Positions 26,343-34,998 of a stretch of 64,000 nucleotides of DNA are shown here, in pieces (position 1 is the stretch's first letter; each line of letters opens with the position of its first letter). The notes beneath the pieces are model-generated. The model was not told the origin of the DNA. It ran no database searches and saw only the letters and a list, made by a program, of their open reading frames with translations. This stretch comes from Blastocatellia bacterium AA13 (GTDB lineage Bacteria > Acidobacteriota > Blastocatellia > UBA7656): positions 1-64,000 of the forward strand of contig QHVH01000026.1 in the NCBI GenBank assembly GCA_003222245.1, written 5' to 3'. Both the position numbers and the translations under genes were made by a program.

Positions 26343-27343
26343 CCTTTCGGCGCGTAGTAGCCTCGGCGAGTCCGAATCGCGGCCCCCGAACGCGCCAGGC
26401 TGACGCTCAATGTCCTCCAGCGCCCATCGCGTTTCTCGTTGGTAGTGTAGTAGGTGAGCGTATATTGATTGCGCAGCTCGTCGACTATCCCGGTGAATGC
26501 TTCCTCGATTTTGTCGCCCTGCGGCGAATGTATGTAGCGGCCGCCGGTCTGCCGCGCAAACTCCTGCATTTCCGCGCGCCCTCGTCTTAACATTGGGCCG
26601 GCGGAGCCGCCCCCGAGCAGGAATTCATCTTCGATCAAATCCACGCTGTAGATCACAACACCCGCGCTTAACGCCTTCTTCATCACCGAGTCCATGGAGG
26701 CCTTGTGACTCGTGTTGTCCCATCCATCCGAAATCAGCAAGATCGCTCGACGTTTCTCGGGCCGCTTCGACAGAGCTTCGATACCGGTATCTATGCAGTC
26801 GTACAAACGAGTGTCATCCTTCGCTTCGGCATCCCAGATGTAGTCGGTTATGTAGTGATTGTTGGAAAAATCCTGGAATTGTCTGATCTTGTCATTGAAT
26901 CCGTAAACCGCGACCTGGTCATCCTCTCCTATATGCTCGATGAAGGCGGCCGCGGAGCCACGCACCATTCCGAACTTATATTCCATGCTGCCGCTCATAT
27001 CGACCAGTATCGCGGCCGCGAAGGATGCTTCGGCGGCTTCGATCGATTCAATAGACTGTCTGGCGTTGTCTTCCCGCAACACGAAGTCGCCGGCTTTAAG
27101 AGAGTGAATGAAGCGGCCCTGTTGGTCAGTGACGGTCGCGTTTACCACTACGAGATCTGAATGAAGCCGGACCGCCTGGTCCTTTTCCGCCTGCTTTTTA
27201 TCGTCGTTCTTTTGAAGAAGATGTAACGGCGCGGATTTGCCTGGTACCGAAGCGGTCGCTAAAAGGGCAACCAGCCAGATGCTTAGCGCGATGACACCCT
27301 TTGAGGGGAACCCGGGTCCTTTCTCTTGCTTCAAAATAGGCAT
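26339..27343 (-). CDS. VWA-domain protein of the acidobacterial type
   Basis: Exported protein of 334 residues. An N-terminal hydrophobic segment (about 10-30) is followed by a charged linker, then the L-V-V-V-N-A-T-V-T-D-Q-Q-G-R-F...D-F-V-L-R-E-D beta-domain and a von Willebrand A domain with MIDAS motif DMSGS (about 113-117) and a later T-x-x-x-D segment. This combination is the 'VWFA-related Acidobacterial domain' pattern, which is very frequent in Acidobacteriota. Such proteins bind metal-dependent partners at the cell surface. The ATG at 27343 overlaps the stop of the preceding gene (TGATG), giving a coupled pair. Confidence 0.88.
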   Translation of the reverse strand: MPILKQEKGPGFPSKGVIALSIWLVALLATASVPGKSAPLHLLQKNDDKKQAEKDQAVRLHSDLVVVNATVTDQQGRFIHSLKAGDFVLREDNARQSIESIEAAEASFAAAILVDMSGSMEYKFGMVRGSAAAFIEHIGEDDQVAVYGFNDKIRQFQDFSNNHYITDYIWDAEAKDDTRLYDCIDTGIEALSKRPEKRRAILLISDGWDNTSHKASMDSVMKKALSAGVVIYSVDLIEDEFLLGGGSAGPMLRRGRAEMQEFARQTGGRYIHSPQGDKIEEAFTGIVDELRNQYTLTYYTTNEKRDGRWRTLSVSLARSGAAIRTRRGYYAPKG

Positions 27344-27903
27344 CAATTACCGTGTTTTGAACCTCGGCGGAGGTGCTGGGCCAGATGAATAATCTGATTC
27401 GATTCCGTTATCATCTCGGTCGAAACAACGTAGCGCGTGTCGGTGGTCAGATGCTTTTTGATGTTTTCCGCGGCGATGATCATTTGATCGATCGCATCGG
27501 GAACCGACACGGTTTCTTTTTCATCCTTTGGCTCCACCACATCGCCGCCGAGATGCGCCAGGATCTTTCGCGCCAGTTTTTCCATCGCGGAGATTTTTTT
27601 GAAGCTCTCGTCGTTGAGCACACTTGTTTCTTTATAGCTCTTAGCGATGTCTACAGACGTATCGAGGAGCTGGGCCGCGGTTTCTACCGTCTTTCGATAA
27701 TCGGACTCTTCGCGCTCTCTTTTCATACGAAGGCGCACTTCTTCCGGAAGCGCGCCCTGCTCCGGGTCGTCGATTTTACCCTGCTCTGAATTTGCTGACG
27801 ATTTGTTCGAACTGGGGCGGGGATTCGGATTCTGGCGTATGCTAAGGCTGTCCAGGCTCGCGAAGAAAAAAAACACAATGATTAAAAGCGTATTTAACAT
27901 CAT
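27343..27903 (-). CDS. Uncharacterised membrane-anchored or secreted protein
   Basis: Protein of 186 residues with a hydrophobic N-terminus (about 4-18) that is either an uncleaved anchor or a signal peptide, a proline- and serine-rich linker (about 22-45), and a charged mostly helical body. I recognise no family. It is translationally coupled to the VWA protein downstream, which suggests that both act together at the envelope. Confidence 0.7.
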   Translation of the reverse strand: MMLNTLLIIVFFFFASLDSLSIRQNPNPRPSSNKSSANSEQGKIDDPEQGALPEEVRLRMKREREESDYRKTVETAAQLLDTSVDIAKSYKETSVLNDESFKKISAMEKLARKILAHLGGDVVEPKDEKETVSVPDAIDQMIIAAENIKKHLTTDTRYVVSTEMITESNQIIHLAQHLRRGSKHGN

Positions 27904-28031
27904 CAGCTCCAGGCCAACTTCTCGCTGCCGTAATATTCTAATCGTATCTGTAGCCGGGCTTCAATCCGCTCTATGAATATCCGCATATCGATTCGTTCTG
28001 CATAAAATTTCAGGCATAGACATTTCAATCC

Positions 28032-28187
28032 GTGACTACCATCAACAGCCGGAGGAAGATCGTAATCGTTGCCACGACTTGCAAGGAAATTGCGCGGCTC
28101 CGCGATGTCCTTGACCCATCCGGCCGGTTCACGAAGAATCGTCTGGCGCGGCCGCGACTCAAGCGGAAGCGAGATCACGAAACCTGA
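28032..28187 (+). CDS. Possible short basic protein upstream of the glycosyltransferase
   Basis: A GTG-initiated frame of 51 residues ends with TGA that shares one base with the ATG of the next gene. The product is very basic with a short hydrophobic strand (K-I-V-I-V-A-T-T). It matches no family I know. The overlap with the next start is what makes it worth listing; it may also be a chance frame or a leader peptide. Confidence 0.25.
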   Translation: MTTINSRRKIVIVATTCKEIARLRDVLDPSGRFTKNRLARPRLKRKRDHET

Positions 28188-29416
28188 TGGCAAGAATACT
28201 CATTACCAACAACACTCTTGCGCATCGCTCGGGCACCGAACTCTACGTGCGCGACCTGGCGACGGGGCTTCTTGCGCGAGGTCACAACCCGGTCGCCTAC
28301 AGTAGTATGCTTGGCCCGGTGGCCCGCGAGTTGGAAGATGCGGGCGTACAGATTGTCTCTTCACTCGAGCAGGTCGAGCGCCCGCCGGATTTGATTCACG
28401 GACACCATCACATCGAGACAATGACTGCACTGCTCCGCTTTCATTCGACTCCCGGGGTGTATTTTTGCCACGGATCGACGCCCTGGCAGGAGGAGCCGCC
28501 GGCTCATCCCAGAATCCTGCGCTATGTAGCCGTGGATGAAGCGTGCTACGACAGAATAGTGAGTAAAAATGCGATACCCGAAGAGCTGGTTCAGACGATC
28601 CACAATTTCGCCGATCTCAATCGATTCCAGAGGCGAGCAAGCCTTCCGCAAAAACCCGAGCGAGCCCTGATCTTCAGCAACAATGTCAGCCCGGCTTCGG
28701 CCGCTGCAATGGCGATTCGAAGCGCGTGCGAACGAGCGGGTCTCCAGCTCGACATCATAGGTATGAGCGCAAATAACACGAGCGTGAGTCCGGAATCGAT
28801 TCTGGGGAACTATGATGTTGTTTTCGCGAAGGCCCGCGCCGCGATCGAAGCTCTTGCGGTCGGAGCGGCGGTCATTCTATGCGATACGATCGGGTTGGGA
28901 GGTATGGTGACGACCCTGGAGCTTCCGCGGCTGCGAGCCTTGAACTTCGGCTTACGCGCATTGCCGCGGCCCGTCGATGCGGATGCGATTTACCAGGAAA
29001 TTGCTCGGTACGATCCGCTTGAGGCGGCCGAGGTCTGCACCTTCATGCGTTCTAATGCCGGCCTTGATAGCGCTCTCGATCAGATCGAAGCGCTTTACAA
29101 CGAGGTGCTGAAAGAACACAGCGAGCGGAGCGCGCTCCCCGGCGCTGATGAAGCGGCGGCGGCGTCGGAGTACGTGCGGTATCTGGGGTCGCTTGCGAAG
29201 GCTCAAGACAATATGGCCGTCGATATGTACATTCCGGCGGCCGCTTACGAAGCGGTATGTTCTCAGCTCAGGAATAGCGAAGCTGAGCTCAAGCGGATTA
29301 GGGGAACACTCGGTTGGAGATTACTCAGCTTATTCGGTCCCATTAAGAAGCGGTTGATTCAGCCCATCGGCGAGAAGCTGCGGCTGACAGCGGAGCGGGA
29401 GCCTGCCGGAAAATGA
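28187..29416 (+). CDS. GT-B glycosyltransferase (GT4-like)
   Basis: Protein of 409 residues with a GT-B layout. The N-terminal half starts A-R-I-L-I-T-N-N-T-L-A-H-R-S-G-T-E-L-Y-V-R-D-L-A, the typical acceptor-side domain of GT4 enzymes. The second half has F-A-K-A-R-A-A-I-E-A-L-A-V-G-A-A-V-I-L, the usual E-x7-E donor region of the family in modified form. A C-terminal helical and basic tail (about 330-409) may bind the membrane. It probably adds a sugar to a surface glycan; the sugar is unknown. No other glycan gene is adjacent. Confidence 0.82.
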   Translation: MARILITNNTLAHRSGTELYVRDLATGLLARGHNPVAYSSMLGPVARELEDAGVQIVSSLEQVERPPDLIHGHHHIETMTALLRFHSTPGVYFCHGSTPWQEEPPAHPRILRYVAVDEACYDRIVSKNAIPEELVQTIHNFADLNRFQRRASLPQKPERALIFSNNVSPASAAAMAIRSACERAGLQLDIIGMSANNTSVSPESILGNYDVVFAKARAAIEALAVGAAVILCDTIGLGGMVTTLELPRLRALNFGLRALPRPVDADAIYQEIARYDPLEAAEVCTFMRSNAGLDSALDQIEALYNEVLKEHSERSALPGADEAAAASEYVRYLGSLAKAQDNMAVDMYIPAAAYEAVCSQLRNSEAELKRIRGTLGWRLLSLFGPIKKRLIQPIGEKLRLTAEREPAGK

Positions 29417-29421
29417 GATTC

Positions 29422-29730
29422 TCAGAGAGAATCAATTGCGTCCTGAATCTCGCTGTGAGTTCGCTGATCGCCTGCTTCAGCGGATACCGTCAGTCCTTGC
29501 GTGTAAACCGAACGAGCTTGCTCGGCGCGTCCGTTCTTTACCAGGAGTCTCCCGAGATGATAGTAGGCGGCGACATATTTTGGATCTAGAGCGATTACCT
29601 TTTCGAGCCCGGCGATGGCCGCCGGCTCTTCTCCCGCTTTCTCCATCTCGAGTGCAAGCGCGTATCTCGAAAAAGAATCGTTAGGATCCTCGGCGAGGAA
29701 TTCTTCCAACATTTCGCGCCGCGTCTTCAT
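29422..29730 (-). CDS. Small tetratricopeptide-repeat protein
   Basis: Protein of 102 residues made of about two and a half TPR motifs, such as F-S-R-Y-A-L-A-L-E-M-E-K-A-G and Y-V-A-A-Y-Y-H-L-G-R-L-L. It has no signal peptide, so it acts in the cytosol as a protein-binding adaptor. The start follows the terminator of the ribosomal operon by 15 nt, so it must be transcribed either by read-through or by a promoter inside that terminator region. Confidence 0.82.
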   Translation of the reverse strand: MKTRREMLEEFLAEDPNDSFSRYALALEMEKAGEEPAAIAGLEKVIALDPKYVAAYYHLGRLLVKNGRAEQARSVYTQGLTVSAEAGDQRTHSEIQDAIDSL

Positions 29731-29734
29731 AGAA

Positions 29735-29767
29735 TAAAAGATAAACCGAGGAGACGACTCCTCGGCC
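29735..29767 (-). terminator. Intrinsic terminator of the ffh-rplS operon
   Basis: On the minus strand an 8-bp stem (ccgaggag with ctcctcgg, 29746-29765) with a 4-nt loop is followed by TTTATCTTTT. It lies about 110 nt after the rplS stop and just before the TPR gene. Confidence 0.75.
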
Positions 29768-29873
29768 TTACGGATTCATACCGTTCAGGCCGAGGACTCA
29801 TATCGTCAAAAAAGAAGTCCAGGTCTATGGTCGGTCGAATCAGCGATGACCTGGGCAGCGGCGATCTCGCGGC

Positions 29874-30329
29874 TTACTCGGTCCCTTCGGTGGATGAGCC
29901 GGTTTCGACGGGAGCCGCAGCCTGGGCCGCCGCCGCTGATTTGGCTGATTTGGCTGCCGCTGCTGCCGCGGCTCGCTCGCCGCGTGTATCTCGCTCGCGT
30001 ATTCTCGCGGCCTTTCCGCGCAGTTGCCGCAGGTAGTAGAGCTTCGCTCGGCGGACGCGCCCGCGCCTTACTACATCGATTTTTTCAATTATGCTTGCGT
30101 GCAGCGGAAAGATGCGCTCGACTCCAACGCCGAAACTGGTCTTTCTGACGGTGATTGTCTCGCGTACGCCTGCATGTTTCCGGGCGATGACTATACCCTC
30201 AAATGCCTGAAGGCGTTCCTTATCGCCTTCCTTGATCTTCACCTGAACGCGAACGGTGTCGCCGGGCTGAAACTGCGGAATATCGCTGCGGAGTTGTTTC
30301 TTGTCGACCGAATCCAATAAATGGCTCAT
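29874..30329 (-). CDS. rplS: 50S ribosomal protein L19
   Basis: Protein of 151 residues. Residues 1 to about 118 are ordinary L19, which sits at the interface of the ribosomal subunits: the F-Q-P-G-D-T-V-R-V opening, the [15 protein letters not shown] segment and the L-Y-Y-L-R-x-x-x-G-K-A-A-R-I end. An extra tail of about 30 residues, mostly Ala with Ser and Lys and an acidic end, follows; most L19 proteins lack it. It is the last gene of the canonical ffh-rpsP-khpA-rimM-trmD-rplS operon. Confidence 0.97.
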   Translation of the reverse strand: MSHLLDSVDKKQLRSDIPQFQPGDTVRVQVKIKEGDKERLQAFEGIVIARKHAGVRETITVRKTSFGVGVERIFPLHASIIEKIDVVRRGRVRRAKLYYLRQLRGKAARIRERDTRGERAAAAAAAKSAKSAAAAQAAAPVETGSSTEGTE

Positions 30330-30344
30330 ATAGCACCTCGCTTT

Positions 30345-31103
30345 TCAATCTTCGTATTCACGCTCGTCGGCGGGTAGTTCAATTTCGCCCTGCTCGCGTT
30401 CAAAACCTGAGACAGCGTCGATCAGATCAGGCCGGATCAAATCAGGCCGTCGCTTCAATGTCTTTTCAATCGCCTTGCGTTTACGCCATCGTCCGATCTC
30501 AGCATGATTGCCTCCAATCAGAACATCCGGCACGCGCATACCGCGGAACTCAGGGGGCCTTGTATACTGGGGAAAATCAAGCAAGCCGTCGCTGAATGAT
30601 TCTTCCGCAGCCGACTGATCGCATCCAAGCGCTCCCGGCAGCAGCCGCGTCACGGCATCGACAAAAACCATCGCCGGTATCTCTCCACCGGAGAGAACAT
30701 AATCACCAATGGAAACTTCGTCCGTCGCAAGCCCCTCAACCACTCGCTCATCCACCCCTTCGTAACGGCCACAAATCAAAATCACGTGTGCTCTCGACGC
30801 ATAGTCGCGGGCAGCGCTCTGATCGAAGAGCCTGCCTTGCGGCGAGAGCAATACAATCGAGCGTGCGACATCTTCGGCGGCGAGGGCTTCGGCCGCGCGA
30901 AACAGCGGCTCGGGCTTCATCACCATACCCGCGCCGCCTCCGAATGGCCTATCGTCCACCTGACGATGCCGTCCTTCCGCGTAGTCGCGAAGATCGCTTA
31001 TGCCGATTTCGACGAGGCCCGCTTCGACGGCCCGACGAATTATTCCAAACTCAAAGATCCCCCGGAACATCTCCGGAAAAATCGTTATGATATCGAACCG
31101 CAT
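30345..31103 (-). CDS. trmD: tRNA (guanine37-N1)-methyltransferase
   Basis: SPOUT-class methyltransferase of 252 residues that methylates G37 next to the anticodon to prevent frameshifting. The opening [13 protein letters not shown], the [12 protein letters not shown]-like active loop (here [10 protein letters not shown]) and the knot segment [11 protein letters not shown] are all present. The frame is open to 31148, but the conserved TrmD N-terminus begins at ATG 31103. It precedes rplS by 15 nt. Confidence 0.97.
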   Translation of the reverse strand: MRFDIITIFPEMFRGIFEFGIIRRAVEAGLVEIGISDLRDYAEGRHRQVDDRPFGGGAGMVMKPEPLFRAAEALAAEDVARSIVLLSPQGRLFDQSAARDYASRAHVILICGRYEGVDERVVEGLATDEVSIGDYVLSGGEIPAMVFVDAVTRLLPGALGCDQSAAEESFSDGLLDFPQYTRPPEFRGMRVPDVLIGGNHAEIGRWRKRKAIEKTLKRRPDLIRPDLIDAVSGFEREQGEIELPADEREYED

Positions 31104-31159
31104 CTGTGAAGTTCGAAGCGCGCCCGAGCCTTTCAACAGGAGACTCATCTTCGAGCGGA

Positions 31160-31726
31160 TCAGCGCGCGTTCTTAATCGGTTTGATATTCAACTCCAACA
31201 ATCCCTCGGGCGGATTGACAGTAACGCGCCGCGCTCCCGGATCTACATCAACGCATATTTCGGAGGTAAACGGAATTAGAATTTCATCTCCTCCGGCGGA
31301 TTCAATAATCAGAAGCGGGGCCGATCCGGTTGACAGCAAGCTCTTCACGATTCCAAGGGGCCTTCCGTCGAGTGTGACCGCTTCGATTCCTACGAGTTCG
31401 TGCTCGTAGAACTGATCCGGCTCGAGCTGCTTTCGATCGGATTCGTCGATGACCAGTCCGGCGCCCACGAGACCCCGGGCCGCATCCATCGTGTCATAGC
31501 CCTGAAATTTCAAAAGAACGCGGTCCTTTACGAACCTCTTCTTCTCTATCAGGAGGTTCAGACTGGAGCCGTCTCGCGCTCGCAGCCTGACCTCGTTGTT
31601 AACGTCGAACCGCTCGAGGAAATCGGTCTCTATGTCGCATGCGACTTCCCCGTGGACCCCATGTGGTTTGACTATCCGCGCAATCACCACGTCGCCGTGG
31701 GCTGCATTTTTGGAAGACGCGCTCAC
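31160..31726 (-). CDS. rimM: Ribosome maturation factor RimM
   Basis: Protein of 188 residues that binds S19 and helps the head of the 30S subunit mature. The [15 protein letters not shown] opening of the first barrel domain and the PRC-barrel-type second domain with Y-E-H-E-L-V-G and [15 protein letters not shown] are typical. The start is GTG at 31726, whose G is also the last base of the KH gene stop codon, so the two are coupled. Confidence 0.94.
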   Translation of the reverse strand: MSASSKNAAHGDVVIARIVKPHGVHGEVACDIETDFLERFDVNNEVRLRARDGSSLNLLIEKKRFVKDRVLLKFQGYDTMDAARGLVGAGLVIDESDRKQLEPDQFYEHELVGIEAVTLDGRPLGIVKSLLSTGSAPLLIIESAGGDEILIPFTSEICVDVDPGARRVTVNPPEGLLELNIKPIKNAR

Positions 31727-31971
31727 TACTCCAGAATCTCGAGCACGAAACGCTTTCTGAGCTTCATGCCGGCCGCACTGAGGATCGTTCGAATGGCTCG
31801 GGCGGTACGGCCCTGTTTGCCGATCACCTTGCCCAAATCCGGTTGAGCGACTCTCAACTCGAGCACCGTAGTTGCCTCCCCCTCTACTTCATTGATCGCG
31901 ACCTGATCCGGGTTGTCCACCAGAGCTTTCGCTACTTCTTCTATCAGCTCCTTTATCGACCCGTTCTTCAT
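31726..31971 (-). CDS. khpA: KH-domain RNA-binding protein KhpA
   Basis: One-domain KH protein of 81 residues. The motif V-I-G-K-Q-G-R-T-A (about 48-56) is the KH G-x-x-G loop. In Firmicutes KhpA pairs with KhpB and binds many RNAs; its usual place between rpsP and rimM is kept here. It likely helps ribosome biogenesis. Confidence 0.94.
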   Translation of the reverse strand: MKNGSIKELIEEVAKALVDNPDQVAINEVEGEATTVLELRVAQPDLGKVIGKQGRTARAIRTILSAAGMKLRKRFVLEILE

Positions 31972-32066
31972 TAGCCACCTCCGTATTTATTGGCTGGTCG
32001 GGAAGGAAGAACGCAGATGCAATAGCCGTTCACGGCTGAGCCATGCTCACCGTGTCGTCCTAGCGT

Positions 32067-32324
32067 TTATGCAGTGTCGGCGCTTACAGGCGACGGTTTG
32101 AGTTTAATCAAACTCCGCACCGTGTCGGACGGCTGAGCCCCGCGTTCTATCCAGTAAGTAAGCCGGTCGTGGTTCAGTTTGACCTCAACCGGCCGTCTGC
32201 ACGGATCGTAGTACCCAACCGACTCGACAAAACGGCCGTCGCGTTTCGAGCGCTTTTCAGCAACTACAATCCGGTAGAATGGCCTTTTCTTTGCACCCAT
32301 TCTCGTCAATCTAATTGAAAGCAA
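32067..32324 (-). CDS. rpsP: 30S ribosomal protein S16
   Basis: Protein of 85 residues. The family opening [20 protein letters not shown] is complete. The start is a TTG at 32324, set six nt after a perfect GGAGG; this gives exactly the normal S16 N-terminus. An earlier TTG at 32345 would add seven extra residues. It lies 132 nt downstream of ffh, where a separate promoter may exist. Confidence 0.96.
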   Translation of the reverse strand: MLSIRLTRMGAKKRPFYRIVVAEKRSKRDGRFVESVGYYDPCRRPVEVKLNHDRLTYWIERGAQPSDTVRSLIKLKPSPVSADTA

Positions 32325-32456
32325 TCCGCACCTCCGTCCTTGCAATTTCCAACCCAGAGCAATTTCCAGCCCAGAACTGGATTTCTTTTATCATACGAGT
32401 AATCGGGCCGCCCAATCCTCGCCGCAAAGCGGAATCGAGATGCCCCCGCGCTGATT

Positions 32457-33881
32457 TCATTTTTTCTTTTTCTTCTTTCTGCGCTTGGTAGCCTTACGCC
32501 GGCCGCCGAAACCCATTCCGCCGGCCAGTCCCGCGCCTAACTTTCCGCCGAGTCCCCCCATTAAGCTTCCGAGTCCGCCCGCGGTCATCATACGCATCAT
32601 TTTTCGCATCTCGACATATTCGCGAACCATAGCGTTTACGTCCTGAACCGTGGTACCGCTTCCATTCGCGATTCGCTTGCGGCGCGATGCATTTAGTATC
32701 GAATGATCTTCGCGCTCTTTGAGTGTCATCGAGTTGATGATGGCTTCCGTGAACTTAAGCTTCCGCTCCATCTCACCCATCTGTTCGGGAGTCACTCGCA
32801 TGCCTCCGAACAATCCTGACGGCAGCATGTCCATCAGCTTATCGAAGGAGCCCATTCGCTTGACCTGGCGAAGCTGATCGCGAAAATCTTCCAGAGAGAA
32901 TCGGTCGCGGGCGATCTTTTGGCGAAGCTCTTCGGCCTTCTCCTCATCCACTTCGGATTGAACTTTCTCAATCAGAGAAAGCACGTCGCCCATTCCCAGT
33001 ATCCGCTGTGCAATACGGTCCGGATAAAAGGGTTCGATCGCGTCGTAGCGTTCGCCTACGCCGATGAATTTTATCGGTTGGCCGGTTACTTCTTTGACCG
33101 ACAGCGCCGCTCCGCCTCGCGCGTCGCCTTCCATTTTCGTGAGGATTACGCCGGTGATGCCGACTTTCTCGTGAAACTCCTGAGCGGAGCGAACGGCGTC
33201 TTGTCCGGTCATCGCGTCGGCGATGAACAGGATTTCCGAAGGCAGCGTCTCCTGCTTGAGCTGCTGGAGCTCGATCATCAATTCTTCGTCGACGTGCAGG
33301 CGGCCTGCCGTGTCCAGCAGCAGCGTGTCGTATCCCACGAGCTGGCACTCGCGAACGGCCTGTCTGGCAAGCTCGAGCGGTGAATCGACGCCCGGTACAT
33401 CAAAGACAGGCATACCGATCGATTGTCCAATCAGGGCGAGTTGCTGGCGGGCAGCGGGACGATAAACGTCGACCGATACAAGAAGCGGGCACCGCTTCTG
33501 CTGCTCCGCAAGCATTTTGGCCAGCTTGCCGGTCGTCGTCGTTTTCCCCGAGCCCTGAAGGCCGACGATCATTACTACATTGGGAATTCGCTTGGTGAAT
33601 AAGAGTTGGGTGGATGTGCCGCCGAGTACATCGACAAGCTCGTCGTATACGAGTTTGATTACTTGCTGCGCGGGTGAGAGCGAGCCTACGACCTCTTCTC
33701 CCACCGCTTTCGCTTTAAGCCTGTCTACAAGGCTCTTTACGACTTTGTAATTGACGTCCGCCTCGAGCAGGGCGATGCGAATCTCACGCATAGCGCTGTC
33801 GATGTGCGCCTCGGTTAATCTGCCCTGGCCCCGCAGATCCTTGAGCACTTTTTTCAGTTTGTCTGAAAGCGCTTCAAACAT
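32457..33881 (-). CDS. ffh: Signal recognition particle protein Ffh (SRP54)
   Basis: SRP GTPase of 474 residues that binds signal peptides and 4.5S RNA and hands ribosomes to FtsY. The N domain begins M-F-E-A-L-S-D-K-L. The G domain has GLQGSGKTTTTGKLA (P-loop), DVYRPAARQQL, DTAGR and TKMEGDARGG. The methionine-rich M domain ends in a glycine-rich stretch and a lysine-rich tail. The frame opens at 33917, but the family start is ATG 33881. It heads the ribosomal operon; ftsY is not in the window. Confidence 0.97.
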   Translation of the reverse strand: MFEALSDKLKKVLKDLRGQGRLTEAHIDSAMREIRIALLEADVNYKVVKSLVDRLKAKAVGEEVVGSLSPAQQVIKLVYDELVDVLGGTSTQLLFTKRIPNVVMIVGLQGSGKTTTTGKLAKMLAEQQKRCPLLVSVDVYRPAARQQLALIGQSIGMPVFDVPGVDSPLELARQAVRECQLVGYDTLLLDTAGRLHVDEELMIELQQLKQETLPSEILFIADAMTGQDAVRSAQEFHEKVGITGVILTKMEGDARGGAALSVKEVTGQPIKFIGVGERYDAIEPFYPDRIAQRILGMGDVLSLIEKVQSEVDEEKAEELRQKIARDRFSLEDFRDQLRQVKRMGSFDKLMDMLPSGLFGGMRVTPEQMGEMERKLKFTEAIINSMTLKEREDHSILNASRRKRIANGSGTTVQDVNAMVREYVEMRKMMRMMTAGGLGSLMGGLGGKLGAGLAGGMGFGGRRKATKRRKKKKKK

Positions 33882-34162
33882 TATGATGGTGCACTCCGGC
33901 GGAAAAAACGGAAACAAGTAACCTATTATGATGCGGCTGGACTGTCAAGGTGCGCCGGCCTTTCCAACCTTTTGCGCCTGCGGCTTGTACAGGTCGCGCC
34001 GCGATAATAGAATACCCCCTCTCGCCTAATGTTACTTTGGTTTAGCTGTGCGGTAGTTAGAGTCTCCGGCTGAGACTCCGGGTTGCGCTGTATGTGTTGG
34101 CAGGCCGCGAAAGATTCGACTGGCCGGCTTGTTCTTCAAACCTGGATCGAGACGATCCTGCG

Positions 34163-34948
34163 ATGGCTGAGACGCAATTTCAAATCAAATCCTCCTGGGC
34201 CGCACTACCGCTCGAGCTTATCGTTGGCGTCATTTTCTTTGCCCACGGACTGCAAAAGCTCGCCGACATACCTGCGTTTGGAGCAAACGTCATGGCCCCC
34301 CTGGGCATTCCCGCATGGATCGCGTATCTGGTCACCGCCGCCGAGTTTGGAGGGGCGATACTGCTGTTGACCGGAGTACTGGTTCGGCTCGGAGCCTTCG
34401 GCCATCTTTGCGTCATGGCTGTCGCCATCGTCCAGGTTCATTGGAAAAACGGACTCGTGGGGCCAGGAGGCTTTGAGTATCCATTGAGCTTGTTCGCCGC
34501 GTCCGTCGCGCTCTTGATTCTCGGCTCCGATCCATTATCTATTCAGCGCAACGCAAGCGACTACTTCAGGAGATCGGACGCAGTCGGAGGACCCAGCCGT
34601 CGAGAGTTTATCGACATCACACTGGTAACGGTAAAAATAGCGGGGATACTGTTGATCCTGGCAGGCGTCGGCATAGTCGTCGCTCGTCAATATCTGGCGA
34701 TTCCGGACGGAACCGTACCATTGGTGATCCTAGTGACTGCGGGCCTCGCGTCATTTTTGACAGGCGCGACTCTGATATTCGGTAAAATCTGGGCGTACGT
34801 TCCGGCATTCGTGCTCGCCAGGCTGTATCTGGCCGGCGGAGTCTTGCTGTCGTTCTGGGTGAAGTTTGCGGTGCGAGGAGGATCAACCCTGCTCGTGGGT
34901 ATGCTTATGCTCTTCCTGCTTCGCCGCGCGAGACGCCGCTCGTCTTGA
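34163..34948 (+). CDS. DoxX-family membrane protein
   Basis: Membrane protein of 261 residues with about seven or eight hydrophobic segments. The first half is a DoxX domain: the L-I-V-G-V-I-F-F-A-H-G-L-Q-K-L opening and A-E-F-G-G-A-I-L-L-L-T-G pattern are characteristic. The second half is an additional set of hydrophobic helices without a clear family. DoxX proteins work in quinol or thiol-linked redox processes in the membrane in some bacteria. ATG 34163 is chosen because the DoxX domain starts just after it; the upstream open stretch has no similarity. A small hairpin (gagtctc/gagactc, 34060-34078) stands about 85 nt upstream. Confidence 0.8.
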   Translation: MAETQFQIKSSWAALPLELIVGVIFFAHGLQKLADIPAFGANVMAPLGIPAWIAYLVTAAEFGGAILLLTGVLVRLGAFGHLCVMAVAIVQVHWKNGLVGPGGFEYPLSLFAASVALLILGSDPLSIQRNASDYFRRSDAVGGPSRREFIDITLVTVKIAGILLILAGVGIVVARQYLAIPDGTVPLVILVTAGLASFLTGATLIFGKIWAYVPAFVLARLYLAGGVLLSFWVKFAVRGGSTLLVGMLMLFLLRRARRRSS

Positions 34949-34998
34949 GCTTCGTTCGAATCACTCGCGCGTGCGGCGCTAATCGACGCTGATCAACA

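Noticed and set aside
33920-33948. Promoter for ffh with TTGACA on the minus strand (33943-33948)
   Set aside because: The nearest -10-like sequence is only 12 nt away, which does not fit the normal spacing.
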